The notes under the pieces are model-generated. The model was not told where the DNA came from. It made no database searches and was given only the letters and a program-made list of their open reading frames with translations. A stretch of DNA of 55,071 nucleotides from Comamonadaceae bacterium (GTDB lineage Bacteria; Pseudomonadota; Gammaproteobacteria; Burkholderiales; Burkholderiaceae_C): assembly GCA_947450675.1 (NCBI GenBank), contig CANFWI010000015.1:1-55071 (forward strand), given 5' to 3'. Both the position numbers and the translations under genes were made by a program. Positions 44,986 through 53,320 of the stretch are shown in pieces (the first letter of the stretch is position 1; each line of letters starts with the position of its first letter).

Positions 44986-45486
44986 TCAGCGGCTGCGGCG
45001 CACCCGCAGCAGTTCGTCCAAGATCAGACAGATGGCGCCTATCGAGATGGCGCTGTCTGCGATGTTGAAGGCTGGGAAATGCCAGCCGGCATAGTGCAGG
45101 TCAATAAAGTCAATCACGTAGCCGTGCATCATCCGGTCGATCACGTTGCCGATCGCCCCGCCCAAAATGCAGGCCATGGCGAAGGAAAACAGTTTTTGAC
45201 CCGGATGTGAGCGCAGCATGTGCACGATGAAGAACGCTGCAGCCAAGCCAACCGCCGTGAAAAACCAGCGCTGCCAGCCAGAGGCCGAGGCCAAGAACGA
45301 GAAGGCCGCGCCGCTGTTGTGCACCCGAACGATGTTGAAAAAGCTCGTCATGGTGGTCGCGTCACCGTGCTGGTAATAGCCCAGGATCAACACCTTGGTG
45401 AACTGGTCGGCGATGAGCAGAATCAGCGCCAATCCAAGCCAAGGCCAGACAGCACTGCTTGATTTTTTTAAACCAATTTTGGCCAT
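44986..45486 (-). CDS. lspA: Lipoprotein signal peptidase (signal peptidase II)
   Basis: 166 aa from the ATG at 45486; readings from further upstream lie in ileS. Four membrane helices, conserved DQFTK (27-31), NxIDR (114-118), and the catalytic Asp126 in VIDF and Asp144 in NIADS. It removes the signal peptide of lipid-modified prolipoproteins, consistent with the lipoproteins predicted here. The start shares 1 nt with the ileS stop (TGATG), the common ileS-lspA arrangement. Confidence 0.95.
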   Translation of the reverse strand: MAKIGLKKSSSAVWPWLGLALILLIADQFTKVLILGYYQHGDATTMTSFFNIVRVHNSGAAFSFLASASGWQRWFFTAVGLAAAFFIVHMLRSHPGQKLFSFAMACILGGAIGNVIDRMMHGYVIDFIDLHYAGWHFPAFNIADSAISIGAICLILDELLRVRRSR

Positions 45487-48332
45487 CACGCAAACTTTCG
45501 GACTTCGCCTGCGCCGTACAGGTTGCTGGTGCAGCGTCCGCAAATCGTCGGGTGCGCCGCATCATGGCCAACGTCATCACGATAGTGCCAGCAGCGCTCG
45601 CATTTAACGCTGCTGCTGGTGGCTGAGTTCACGCTCAAGGCATCTGCCGCTTGCAGTTTCATAGCGGAGGTGATGAAGACGAACTTCAGGTCGTCGCCCA
45701 AGCTGCTCAGCAGCGCCAGGTCGTCGGCATTGACGCCGAGTGTGACGTCGGCTTGCAGCGACGATCCTACTTTGCCTTCGGCACGCAAGACTTCGATGTC
45801 TTTGTTGACGAGATCGCGTAATTCGCGAATCCGTGTCCATTTAGCCAGCAGTCCAGCGTCAGGCGAGCCGAGCTCGGCATAGGTTTCCATGAAGATCGAT
45901 TCGGACGAGCCGAACACCTTCCACGCCTCTTCCGCGGTGAAGCTCAAAAACGGCGCCATCCAGCGCAGCATGGCATGCGTGATTTGGTGCAGTGCCGTTT
46001 GTGCGCTGCGCCGAGCCAAGGATTCAGGCGCGCTGGTGTAGAGCCGGTCTTTCAGAATGTCGAGATAAAACGCGCCTAAATCTTCGCTGCAGTAGATCTG
46101 CAGTTTCGAGACCACGGGCTGGAACTCATAGACCTCGTAATGCGCCAAGATGTCGGCTTGCAACTGCGCTGCGCGGCTCAAGGCATAGCGGTCAATCTCC
46201 AGCATTTGATCCAAGGGAACGCTGTCGGTGGCCGGGTTAAAGTCGCTCACATTGGCCAGCAAGAAGCGCAGCGTGTTGCGAATCCGGCGGTAGGCATCAA
46301 CCACACGCGCCAAGATTTTGTCGTCAATGCCGAGGTCGCCGGAGTAGTCGGTCGACGCGCACCACAGGCGAATGATTTCAGCGCCTAACTTGTCGGATAC
46401 TTCTTGTGGCGCGACCACGTTGCCTTCGCTTTTACTCATCTTGCGGCCCTTGCCGTCGACGGTGAAACCGTGCGTCAGCAGCCCTTTGTAGGGTGCGTGG
46501 TCGTACATGGCGCAGGCTGTCAACAGCGAGGAATGGAACCAACCGCGGTGTTGGTCATGGCCTTCAAGGTACAGGTCGGCCGGCCAAGTCGATTGCGCTG
46601 CGTGGCTGTGCTTCAGCACATGGTCGTGCGTGGTGCCGGAGTCAAACCAGACGTCCAAAATGTCGGTGCTCTTGATGTAGTCGGGCGCATCGTTGCCGAT
46701 GATGGATTCAGGCGTCGCCTTGCTCCAGGCTTCAATGCCGCCGGCCTCCACCATGCTGGCGGCTTGGTCCATGATCTCCATGGTGCGCGGATGCAATTCG
46801 CCGGTGGCCGTGTGGATGAAGAAGGGCAGGGGCACGCCCCAATTGCGTTGGCGGCTGATGCACCAGTCCGGCCGGCCGGCGATCATGTCGCGCAAACGGG
46901 TCTTGCCGTTTTCTGGGTAAAACCGGGTTTCTTCAATCGCACTCAAGGCCAGTTGGCGCAGAGTTTTGGTGGCTTTGTCTTTGGCGAACAAGCCTTCATT
47001 GCCCGGGCCTTCTTCGTCCATGCGAATGAACCACTGGGCGGCGGCTCGGTAGATCACCGGCGTCTTGTGGCGCCAGCAATGGGGGTAGCTGTGGACGATA
47101 TCTTGCGTGGCAAACAGGCGGCCATGCTCACGCAGTTTGTCGATCACCAGCGGCGCGGCTTTCCAGATGTTGAGGCCACCAAAGTAGGGCAGCTCGTCAA
47201 CATAACGGCCATTGCCTTGCACCGGGTTCAAGATGTCGTCGTAAGCCATGCCGTTGGCGATGCAGGAGTTAAAGTCTTCTACGCCGTAAGCGGGCGCGGA
47301 GTGCACGATGCCGGTGCCGTCGTCGGCGGTGGCGTAGTCGGCCAGGTACACCGGTGACAAGCGGCGGTAGCCGTAGACGCCGTGCTCATCGGCGACGTCG
47401 TGCAGCGGATGCATGAAGTTGAGCAGCGCGAGTTTTTCGCCCAGTGTGGTGGCCAGCACCGTGCCGGTGAGGCCAAAACGAGCCAAGCATTTCTCGACCA
47501 GCACTGACGCCAGCACCAGCAGGCCGCGCTCGGTGTCCACCAGTGCGTATTCAAGGGCCGGGTTCAGGTTCAGCGCCTGATTCGCCGGAATGGTCCACGC
47601 GGTGGTAGTCCAGATCACGGCAAACGCGTCTTTGGACAAGCTGCTCAAACCAAAGGCTGCGGCGAGTTTTTCAGGCTCGGCGGATTTGAAGCCGACGTCC
47701 AGTGTTTGGGACTTTTTGTCGGCGTATTCAATTTCAAACTCAGCCAGCGAGGAGCCGCAGTCAAAGCACCAGTAAACCGGCTTCAGGCCGCGGTAGACAA
47801 AACCGCGTTCCATGATGCGTTTGAGGGCACGGATTTCATTCGCCTCGTTGGCGAAATCCATGGTGCGGTAGGGGTTGTCCCATTCGCCCAAAACGCCTAA
47901 GCGTTTGAAGTCGGCCATCTGCCCGGCGATTTGCTCGGTGGCGAACGCCCGGCTTTTGGCCTGCACTTCGTCACGCGGCAGGGCCCGACCGTGGAGCTTT
48001 TCAATGGCGTTTTCAATTGGCAGACCGTGGCAGTCCCAGCCCGGCACATACACCGCGTCCATGCCCTTGAGCTGACGCGCCTTGACGATCATGTCTTTCA
48101 GCACTTTGTTGACGGCGTGGCCAATGTGAATCTTGCCATTGGCGTAGGGCGGGCCGTCGTGCAACACAAATTTGGGGCGCCCTTGACGGACGTCGCGCAG
48201 CTTTTTGTAGAGCCCTTTGTCTTCCCATTCTTGGACCCAGCCGGCTTCGCGCTTTGGCAAATCGCCGCGCATCGGGAAAGGCGTGTCAGGCAAGTTCAGG
48301 GTGCTGCGGTAATCGGTTTTGGTGTCGGACAT
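45486..48332 (-). CDS. ileS: Isoleucyl-tRNA synthetase
   Basis: 948 aa. HIGH is GKIHIGH in [12 protein letters not shown] (61-72); KMSKS is in [11 protein letters not shown] near residue 620. The editing (CP1) domain is present in between. The C-terminal zinc finger has [10 protein letters not shown] and CGRCTSN. It charges tRNA-Ile and clears Val-tRNA. It is co-transcribed with lspA downstream and preceded by ribF on the same strand 127 nt upstream. Confidence 0.97.
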   Translation of the reverse strand: MSDTKTDYRSTLNLPDTPFPMRGDLPKREAGWVQEWEDKGLYKKLRDVRQGRPKFVLHDGPPYANGKIHIGHAVNKVLKDMIVKARQLKGMDAVYVPGWDCHGLPIENAIEKLHGRALPRDEVQAKSRAFATEQIAGQMADFKRLGVLGEWDNPYRTMDFANEANEIRALKRIMERGFVYRGLKPVYWCFDCGSSLAEFEIEYADKKSQTLDVGFKSAEPEKLAAAFGLSSLSKDAFAVIWTTTAWTIPANQALNLNPALEYALVDTERGLLVLASVLVEKCLARFGLTGTVLATTLGEKLALLNFMHPLHDVADEHGVYGYRRLSPVYLADYATADDGTGIVHSAPAYGVEDFNSCIANGMAYDDILNPVQGNGRYVDELPYFGGLNIWKAAPLVIDKLREHGRLFATQDIVHSYPHCWRHKTPVIYRAAAQWFIRMDEEGPGNEGLFAKDKATKTLRQLALSAIEETRFYPENGKTRLRDMIAGRPDWCISRQRNWGVPLPFFIHTATGELHPRTMEIMDQAASMVEAGGIEAWSKATPESIIGNDAPDYIKSTDILDVWFDSGTTHDHVLKHSHAAQSTWPADLYLEGHDQHRGWFHSSLLTACAMYDHAPYKGLLTHGFTVDGKGRKMSKSEGNVVAPQEVSDKLGAEIIRLWCASTDYSGDLGIDDKILARVVDAYRRIRNTLRFLLANVSDFNPATDSVPLDQMLEIDRYALSRAAQLQADILAHYEVYEFQPVVSKLQIYCSEDLGAFYLDILKDRLYTSAPESLARRSAQTALHQITHAMLRWMAPFLSFTAEEAWKVFGSSESIFMETYAELGSPDAGLLAKWTRIRELRDLVNKDIEVLRAEGKVGSSLQADVTLGVNADDLALLSSLGDDLKFVFITSAMKLQAADALSVNSATSSSVKCERCWHYRDDVGHDAAHPTICGRCTSNLYGAGEVRKFA

Positions 48333-48459
48333 GGTTTTATCTCAGAACAAACGGGAAAATCGGTGCAGCTTGGTGGGAGTAGGCCGCACAACGCGGGCCT
48401 GAAGGGGACGCCATCAACCTTGCGGTGAGCAGGGCAGGCGCTGACAGTGGCGAGATCGT

Positions 48460-49512
48460 CTAAATTCGCTCGCGGGCGGCCGCGAAAAATGCACGTGCGT
48501 TGTCGCAGTCCCGGGAGATGCCTTTCGTCAGCGCTTCCAGACCCTCGTATTTCAGCTCGTCATGCAGTTTGTGCAGCAGTTCCACGCGGATGATTTTACC
48601 GTAGGCACTGTCAAGGCCAGCCGCCTTGGGGCGCAGCGCAGGGCCGCCCCAAGCCAAGCCAGCCCCCTCGGGGGGCAGCGCAGCACGCGCAGCGGCCAGC
48701 GTGGGGGCCATATCTGTCCAGTCCAAGCAATGCACTTCTAGCAAGACTCGGCCTGCGTCTTCAACGGTCGGCCGTATGCCCAAGCTGGCCACACCATCGA
48801 CAGGGGCGTCACCTTGGGCGCCCAGGCCGTGCGTGCGCACCACAAAAATGCCGCTGGCGGCCGGCTTGTCGTGCCTGAAAGCAATGTTCAAGGTCCGAAA
48901 GCCGAGCTCACGTCCCAGTTTTTTGCCATGTACCACGTGGCCCGAAATGCTGTACGGTCGGCCGAGCAGTCGGGCCGCGTCGTCCATGTCGCCGTGCGCC
49001 AGTGCTGCGCGCACCGCTGAGCTCGAGACCCGTGCGCCGTGCACTTCGTAGCTGTCCATGCGGGCGACTTCAAAACCACAGGCGACACCCGCCGCGTCGA
49101 GCATGGCGTAGTCGCCTGCGCGTTGGCGGCCAAAACGAAAATCGTCGCCTACCAGCACATAGCGCACTTGCAGGTTGTTGACCAAGACGTCGTGGATGAA
49201 GGCGTCGGCGCTTTGCGAGGCCAAGCGCGCATTGAACGGCAGCACCACGGCTTGGTCGATGCCGCAGCGTGCCAACTCCGTGAGTTTGTCGCGCAGGGTC
49301 GAGATGCGTGTGGGCGCTGTCCCCGGGGAAAAGTACTCGCGCGGATGCGGCTCAAAGGTCATGACCCGGGCTGGTAACCCACGGTGTTTGGCCTCATTTT
49401 TCAGCACAGCGAGCATGGCCTGATGGCCGCGGTGAACCCCGTCAAAGTTGCCAATGGTCAGCGCGCAGGGCTGAGCCAGTGCTGGGTGCTGATGGCCGCG
49501 AAAGATTTTCAT
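48460..49512 (-). CDS. ribF: Bifunctional riboflavin kinase/FMN adenylyltransferase with an in-frame insert
   Basis: 350 aa against about 310-330 normally. The adenylyltransferase half has GNFDGVHRGHQAM (21-33) and the SSSAVRAAL block; the kinase half has YSISGHVVHGKKLGRELGFRTLNI and the LLEVHCLDW strand. After residue 267 there are about 36 extra residues rich in Ala, Gly and Pro, then the family resumes with YGKIIRVELLHKL. The extra part is encoded by a GC-rich hairpin repeat. It makes FMN and FAD from riboflavin. The insert falls in a loop near the C-terminus, so activity is probably kept. Confidence 0.93.
   Translation of the reverse strand: MKIFRGHQHPALAQPCALTIGNFDGVHRGHQAMLAVLKNEAKHRGLPARVMTFEPHPREYFSPGTAPTRISTLRDKLTELARCGIDQAVVLPFNARLASQSADAFIHDVLVNNLQVRYVLVGDDFRFGRQRAGDYAMLDAAGVACGFEVARMDSYEVHGARVSSSAVRAALAHGDMDDAARLLGRPYSISGHVVHGKKLGRELGFRTLNIAFRHDKPAASGIFVVRTHGLGAQGDAPVDGVASLGIRPTVEDAGRVLLEVHCLDWTDMAPTLAAARAALPPEGAGLAWGGPALRPKAAGLDSAYGKIIRVELLHKLHDELKYEGLEALTKGISRDCDNARAFFAAARERI
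48604..48711. repeat. GC-rich hairpin repeat inserted in frame in ribF
   Basis: The block contains two hairpins: CTTGGGGCG (48625-48633) with CGCCCCAAG (48645-48653), and GCCCCC (48662-48667) with GGGGGC (48671-48676), followed by a further G-rich run. I recall very similar sequences dispersed, mostly between genes, in Comamonadaceae genomes. It is inside ribF without a stop or a frameshift. Confidence 0.6.
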
Positions 49513-49607
49513 GCAGCCGATTATCGTTTTTTAGCGGACCGCCCCGGCAGCCTTGCGACTTGCAGCGGCCTTGGCGAGAAAATTGTCATGAAATCACGGT
49601 ATATTGC

Positions 49608-49666
49608 TGTCTAGCAGGCAGACGTGGATTCCGTTCCCAAGCGTTTGTCCGGCTTGATGCTAGACA
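49608..49666. repeat. 9-bp inverted repeat with 41-nt spacing before the HNH gene
   Basis: TGTCTAGCA (49608-49616) and TGCTAGACA (49658-49666) are exact complements. They lie in the ribF-HNH divergent space, ending 27 nt before the HNH start codon. They could fold in the mRNA or serve as two operator half-sites about five helical turns apart. Confidence 0.45.
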
Positions 49667-49693
49667 CCGGTTTCCATTTGCATGGAGGTTCGT

Positions 49694-50251
49694 TTGAAGG
49701 TCTTAAAGCTGTCCGCCCAGGGCTTGCCACAATCGTGGATCAGCCTCGAACAAGCCGTGTTGCAATACGCCACCGGGGATGTGCGCTGGGAAGCCGGTGC
49801 AGAAGTGGCCGTGTTTCGCGGCGGCCACAACGCCCACACGGGCGAGCAGTCGGTCATCACCGTCAACAGCATCATCGGCACGCGCGGCGTCCCGAACATC
49901 AATCCTTTCGATCTCAAACCCGGCCTGACCAACGGCAAGTTATTTGCACGCGACCGAAACGTCTGCGCATACTGCGGCAGCCATTTTCACGAAGCTGAGC
50001 TGACGCGCGAGCACATCATTCCGTTTGCACAGCAGGGCATCGACCACTGGATGAACGTGGTCACCGCTTGCCGCGCTTGCAACCACCGAAAGAGCAGCCG
50101 CACGCCCGAGCAAGCGCGCATGCCGCTGCTGTACACGCCCTACGTGCCCAGCCTTTGGGAAGACTTTATTTTGCGCAACCGCCGCATCTTGGTAGACCAG
50201 ATGGAGTTTTTGATTGCGCATGTGCCGCGCTCTTCGCGGCTCTTGACTTGA
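49694..50251 (+). CDS. HNH endonuclease family protein
   Basis: 185 aa with a TTG start at 49694; GGAGG is 5 nt upstream, and homologs as I recall them begin MKVLKLS. An ATG at 49682 would add four residues and has no ribosome site. The HNH zinc module is Cys91/Cys94 (CAYC) and Cys126/Cys129 (CRAC), with His107 in REHIIP, Asn121 and His131 in between or after. The N-terminal 85 residues form a separate domain with no known function. A widely conserved proteobacterial protein; its DNA or RNA target is not known. It is divergent from ribF and converges on the acyl-CoA dehydrogenase gene with a 27-nt gap. Confidence 0.9.
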   Translation: MKVLKLSAQGLPQSWISLEQAVLQYATGDVRWEAGAEVAVFRGGHNAHTGEQSVITVNSIIGTRGVPNINPFDLKPGLTNGKLFARDRNVCAYCGSHFHEAELTREHIIPFAQQGIDHWMNVVTACRACNHRKSSRTPEQARMPLLYTPYVPSLWEDFILRNRRILVDQMEFLIAHVPRSSRLLT

Positions 50252-50278
50252 CGCTGTCGGGTCAGCGGCTTCGTCTGT

Positions 50279-51403
50279 TCAAGCAAACACCCCTGCGGTG
50301 TCTTGCATCCGCGCAGACACCTCGCCCAGCTGGTGCAGTGAATCCCCAAAAGTCATTTCCAGCTGCGTCAATTTCTTGAAGCAGTGGCTGACGATGTATT
50401 CGTCTGTGACGCCAATGCCGCCGTGCAATTGCACCGCTTGCTGACCGACGAAGCGCATCGATTGGCCGAGCTGGTATTTGGCGCGGGCCATGGCTGCGCG
50501 GCGTTCGTCAGCCGGGGCGTTGAGCTTGAGTGAGGCGTAGTAGCTCATGGACCGTGCCAACTCCAACTGCATTTTCATGTCGGCCACGCGGTGGCGCAGT
50601 GCCTGAAAACTGCTGATGACGACGCCGAACTGTTTGCGCTGGTTCATGTACTCCACGGTGATGGCCAGGGTCGCGTCCATCACGCCGACGGCTTCTGCGC
50701 AGGCCGCTGCGATGCCGATGTCCACCGCGTGTTCAAGGGCTGCCAGCCCGTCCAATGTGATCAGTGTCGCGGCTGCGTTGTCCAGTTGCACTTCGGCCGC
50801 GCGGCTGCCGTCTTGCGTGCGGTAGCCGCGCGCGCTAACGCCACTGGCTTGGCGCTCCACCAAGAACAGCGCTTGTTGGCCCCGCAGCATGGCTGGCACT
50901 AAAAAGGCATCCGCCTGGTCGCCCGCCGGAACGATGCTTTTGTGGCCGCTCAAAGTCCAGCTGCCGTTTGCGTCCTTGCTTTCTGCCGCCTTGGCATCGC
51001 ACACATCAAGTTGGTAGCGGGCGGCGCGCTCTTGGTGGGCCAGTACCACCAGCGCTTCACCCGCGGCGATCTTGGGCAGCCACGCCGTTTTGACTTGCTC
51101 TGGCGCCCAAGCATTGAGCACCGCGCCGGCCAACAAGGTGTGGGCGACCGGTTCAAGCACCAAGCCGCGGCCCAGCTCCTCCATGACCACCATGCCCTCG
51201 ATCGGGCCCATGTCCAGGCCGCCGTGGACTTCAGGAATGTAGAGGCCGCTCAAGCCGAGTTCAGCCAACTCGTGATAGGCCTCACGTGAAAAACCACCGG
51301 CGCTGGCAATGCTGCTGCGGCGCTCAAACGTGTAAGCCTTGGCGACCCATTTGCGCACGGCGTCTCGGAGTTGTTCTTGATCGTCAGAAAAATTGAAATC
51401 CAT
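50279..51403 (-). CDS. Acyl-CoA dehydrogenase, smaller subunit of a pair
   Basis: 374 aa. The acyl-CoA dehydrogenase fold is clear (MDFNFSDDQEQLRDAVRKWV start, the GLYIPEVHGGLDMG segment and a QAVQLHGGIGVTDEYIVSHCFKKL end). The GGIGVTDEY end matches the 'partner' subunit of heterotetrameric enzymes. It follows the larger dehydrogenase gene after 12 nt. Together they probably form an alpha2-beta2 enzyme, as in steroid and branched-chain CoA oxidation; the substrate is unknown. Confidence 0.9.
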   Translation of the reverse strand: MDFNFSDDQEQLRDAVRKWVAKAYTFERRSSIASAGGFSREAYHELAELGLSGLYIPEVHGGLDMGPIEGMVVMEELGRGLVLEPVAHTLLAGAVLNAWAPEQVKTAWLPKIAAGEALVVLAHQERAARYQLDVCDAKAAESKDANGSWTLSGHKSIVPAGDQADAFLVPAMLRGQQALFLVERQASGVSARGYRTQDGSRAAEVQLDNAAATLITLDGLAALEHAVDIGIAAACAEAVGVMDATLAITVEYMNQRKQFGVVISSFQALRHRVADMKMQLELARSMSYYASLKLNAPADERRAAMARAKYQLGQSMRFVGQQAVQLHGGIGVTDEYIVSHCFKKLTQLEMTFGDSLHQLGEVSARMQDTAGVFA

Positions 51404-51415
51404 GGTCTTGTCTCC

Positions 51416-52621
51416 TCAGCCCAGCACGGTTTGCGCAACGATGTTGCGTTGAACTTCGTTGCTGCCGCCGTAAATAGTGGTTTTGCGCATGTTGAAATAA
51501 GTTGACGCCAGCGGCGCGCAGTGCACCGCACCGCCCGGAAAACCGTCCAACCCAGCGGCCGCTTTGTCGCCTTGCCAGCCGGCTTCCATGGCCTCTTGAA
51601 TGAAGGGCAGGCTGAACGGGCCGGCGGCCAGCATCATGAGTTCAGCGTAGCGCTGCTGGATTTCACTGCCGCGAATTTTCAGCAAGCCGGCGATGTCGAG
51701 TGAGTTTTTGCCTGTTTTTTGCGCTGACAGCACCCGCAGCACCAGCATTTCGAGCGCCACCACGTCGACTTCGAGTTTGGCGATCTCGTCCTTGAAGCGC
51801 AGATCACCGTACAGTCCTTCGGCCGTGGCGATGCGCTTCAGGCGCTCGAGTTCGCGCTTGGATCGATTCACGTCAGCGATGTTGGTGCGCTCATGGCTGA
51901 GTAAGTGCTTGGCGTAAGTCCAGCCCTTGTTTTCTTCACCAATCAAGTTGCTGGCGGGCACTTTGACGTTGTCAAACCAGACTTCGTTGACTTCGGCTTC
52001 GCCGTCGAGCAGCACGATGGGGCGCACCGTGACGCCGGGCGAGGCCATGTCGATCAGCAGGAAGGAAATGCCGGCTTGTGGTTTGCCTTCGTGGTTGGTA
52101 CGCACCAAGCAAAAAATCCACTCACCGTATTGGCCCAAGGTGGTCCAAGTTTTTTGGCCGTTGACGATGTAGTGGTCGCCTTGACGCTCTGCCTTGCATT
52201 GGACGGATGCTAAATCTGAGCCGGCGCCCGGCTCGCTGTAGCCTTGGCTCCACCAGACCTCGCCGCTGGCGATGCCGGGCAAAAAACGTTGTTGTTGCTC
52301 GGCGTTGCCAAAAGCCATGATCACCGGCGCCACCATCACCGGGCCAAACGGCACCACGCGTGGTGCGCCCGCCAGCGCGCATTCTTCTTCAAACAAGTGT
52401 TTTTGCACGGCGTTCCATCCGGGACCGCCAAACTCGACCGGCCAGCCGTGGCCGAGCCAGCCTTTTTGACCCAAAATTTTGGCCCAGCGTTGCATGTCGT
52501 CACGCGACAGGCGCAACGCGTTGTGCACTTTGTGCGCAATGTCGGTAGGCAAATGTGCCTTGACCCAGTCGCGAATGTCTTCGCGAAACTGTTGTTCTTC
52601 GGGCGTGAAAGCTAAGTCCAT
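51416..52621 (-). CDS. Acyl-CoA dehydrogenase, larger subunit of a pair
   Basis: 401 aa from the ATG at 52621. It has the start MDLAFTPEEQQFREDIRDWV, the FAD-loop WSQGYSEPGAGSDLASVQC and the TIYGGSNEVQRNIVAQTVLG end. FAD and acyl-CoA binding motifs are better kept than in its partner, so it likely carries the cofactor and the base. It begins the two-gene unit and is divergent from purN with 93 nt between. Confidence 0.92.
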   Translation of the reverse strand: MDLAFTPEEQQFREDIRDWVKAHLPTDIAHKVHNALRLSRDDMQRWAKILGQKGWLGHGWPVEFGGPGWNAVQKHLFEEECALAGAPRVVPFGPVMVAPVIMAFGNAEQQQRFLPGIASGEVWWSQGYSEPGAGSDLASVQCKAERQGDHYIVNGQKTWTTLGQYGEWIFCLVRTNHEGKPQAGISFLLIDMASPGVTVRPIVLLDGEAEVNEVWFDNVKVPASNLIGEENKGWTYAKHLLSHERTNIADVNRSKRELERLKRIATAEGLYGDLRFKDEIAKLEVDVVALEMLVLRVLSAQKTGKNSLDIAGLLKIRGSEIQQRYAELMMLAAGPFSLPFIQEAMEAGWQGDKAAAGLDGFPGGAVHCAPLASTYFNMRKTTIYGGSNEVQRNIVAQTVLG

Positions 52622-52714
52622 GTGGGTTGTGTCTCCGTCTCTTTGAGCGTTTGTCAGTTGGCAATCCCTCTTTTGTAGCACGTGTGCGGATGGCCAGGCC
52701 ATAAACTACCGGCC

Positions 52715-53320
52715 ATGACTGAGCGTGTAAAAAATATTGTCGTCCTGATTTCTGGTGCGGGTTCCAACATGGCGGCGCTGATCAGGACGGCGCAACAAGA
52801 GAATTGGGACGACCTGCTGGGTGCCCGGGTGGTGGCTGTCATCAGCAACAAACCCGGTGTGGAAGGCTTGGCGCTGGCGCAGACTTTGGGTGTGCCGACC
52901 CATGTGCTAAACCACAAGGACTTTGAGTCCCGCGCTGCTTTTGACGCCGCCTTGCAAACGTTGATCGACGCGCATCAGCCTGCGCTGGTGGTGCTGGCCG
53001 GCTTCATGCGAATTTTGACGCCGGGTTTTGTGGCGCATTACGCCGGCCGGATGGTGAATATTCATCCGTCCTTGCTGCCGGCCTTCACCGGACTCAACAC
53101 GCACCAGCGGGCGATTGACGCGGGTTGCCTTGAGGCCGGTGCGACCGTTCACCTGGTCACCGCCGATCTTGACCACGGTCAAATCTTGGCGCAAGCCGCA
53201 GTGCCCGTGTTGCCGGGGGACAGCGCAGAGACGTTGGCTGCGCGTGTCTTAGAAAAAGAGCACCTGATTTATCCGCAAGCCATCAAGGCTTTGCTTGCAA
53301 CTGGTGCAACGCCGCTTTGA
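52715..53320 (+). CDS. purN: Phosphoribosylglycinamide formyltransferase 1
   Basis: 201 aa from the ATG at 52715. The ISGAGSNMAALI start binds the phosphate, and VNIHPSLLPAFTG with the later DLDHGQI gives the catalytic Asn, His and Asp. It transfers a formyl group from 10-formyl-THF to GAR in purine synthesis. Its end overlaps aceE tail-to-tail by 38 nt, so the C-terminal codons of both genes are mutually constrained. Confidence 0.96.
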   Translation: MTERVKNIVVLISGAGSNMAALIRTAQQENWDDLLGARVVAVISNKPGVEGLALAQTLGVPTHVLNHKDFESRAAFDAALQTLIDAHQPALVVLAGFMRILTPGFVAHYAGRMVNIHPSLLPAFTGLNTHQRAIDAGCLEAGATVHLVTADLDHGQILAQAAVPVLPGDSAETLAARVLEKEHLIYPQAIKALLATGATPL

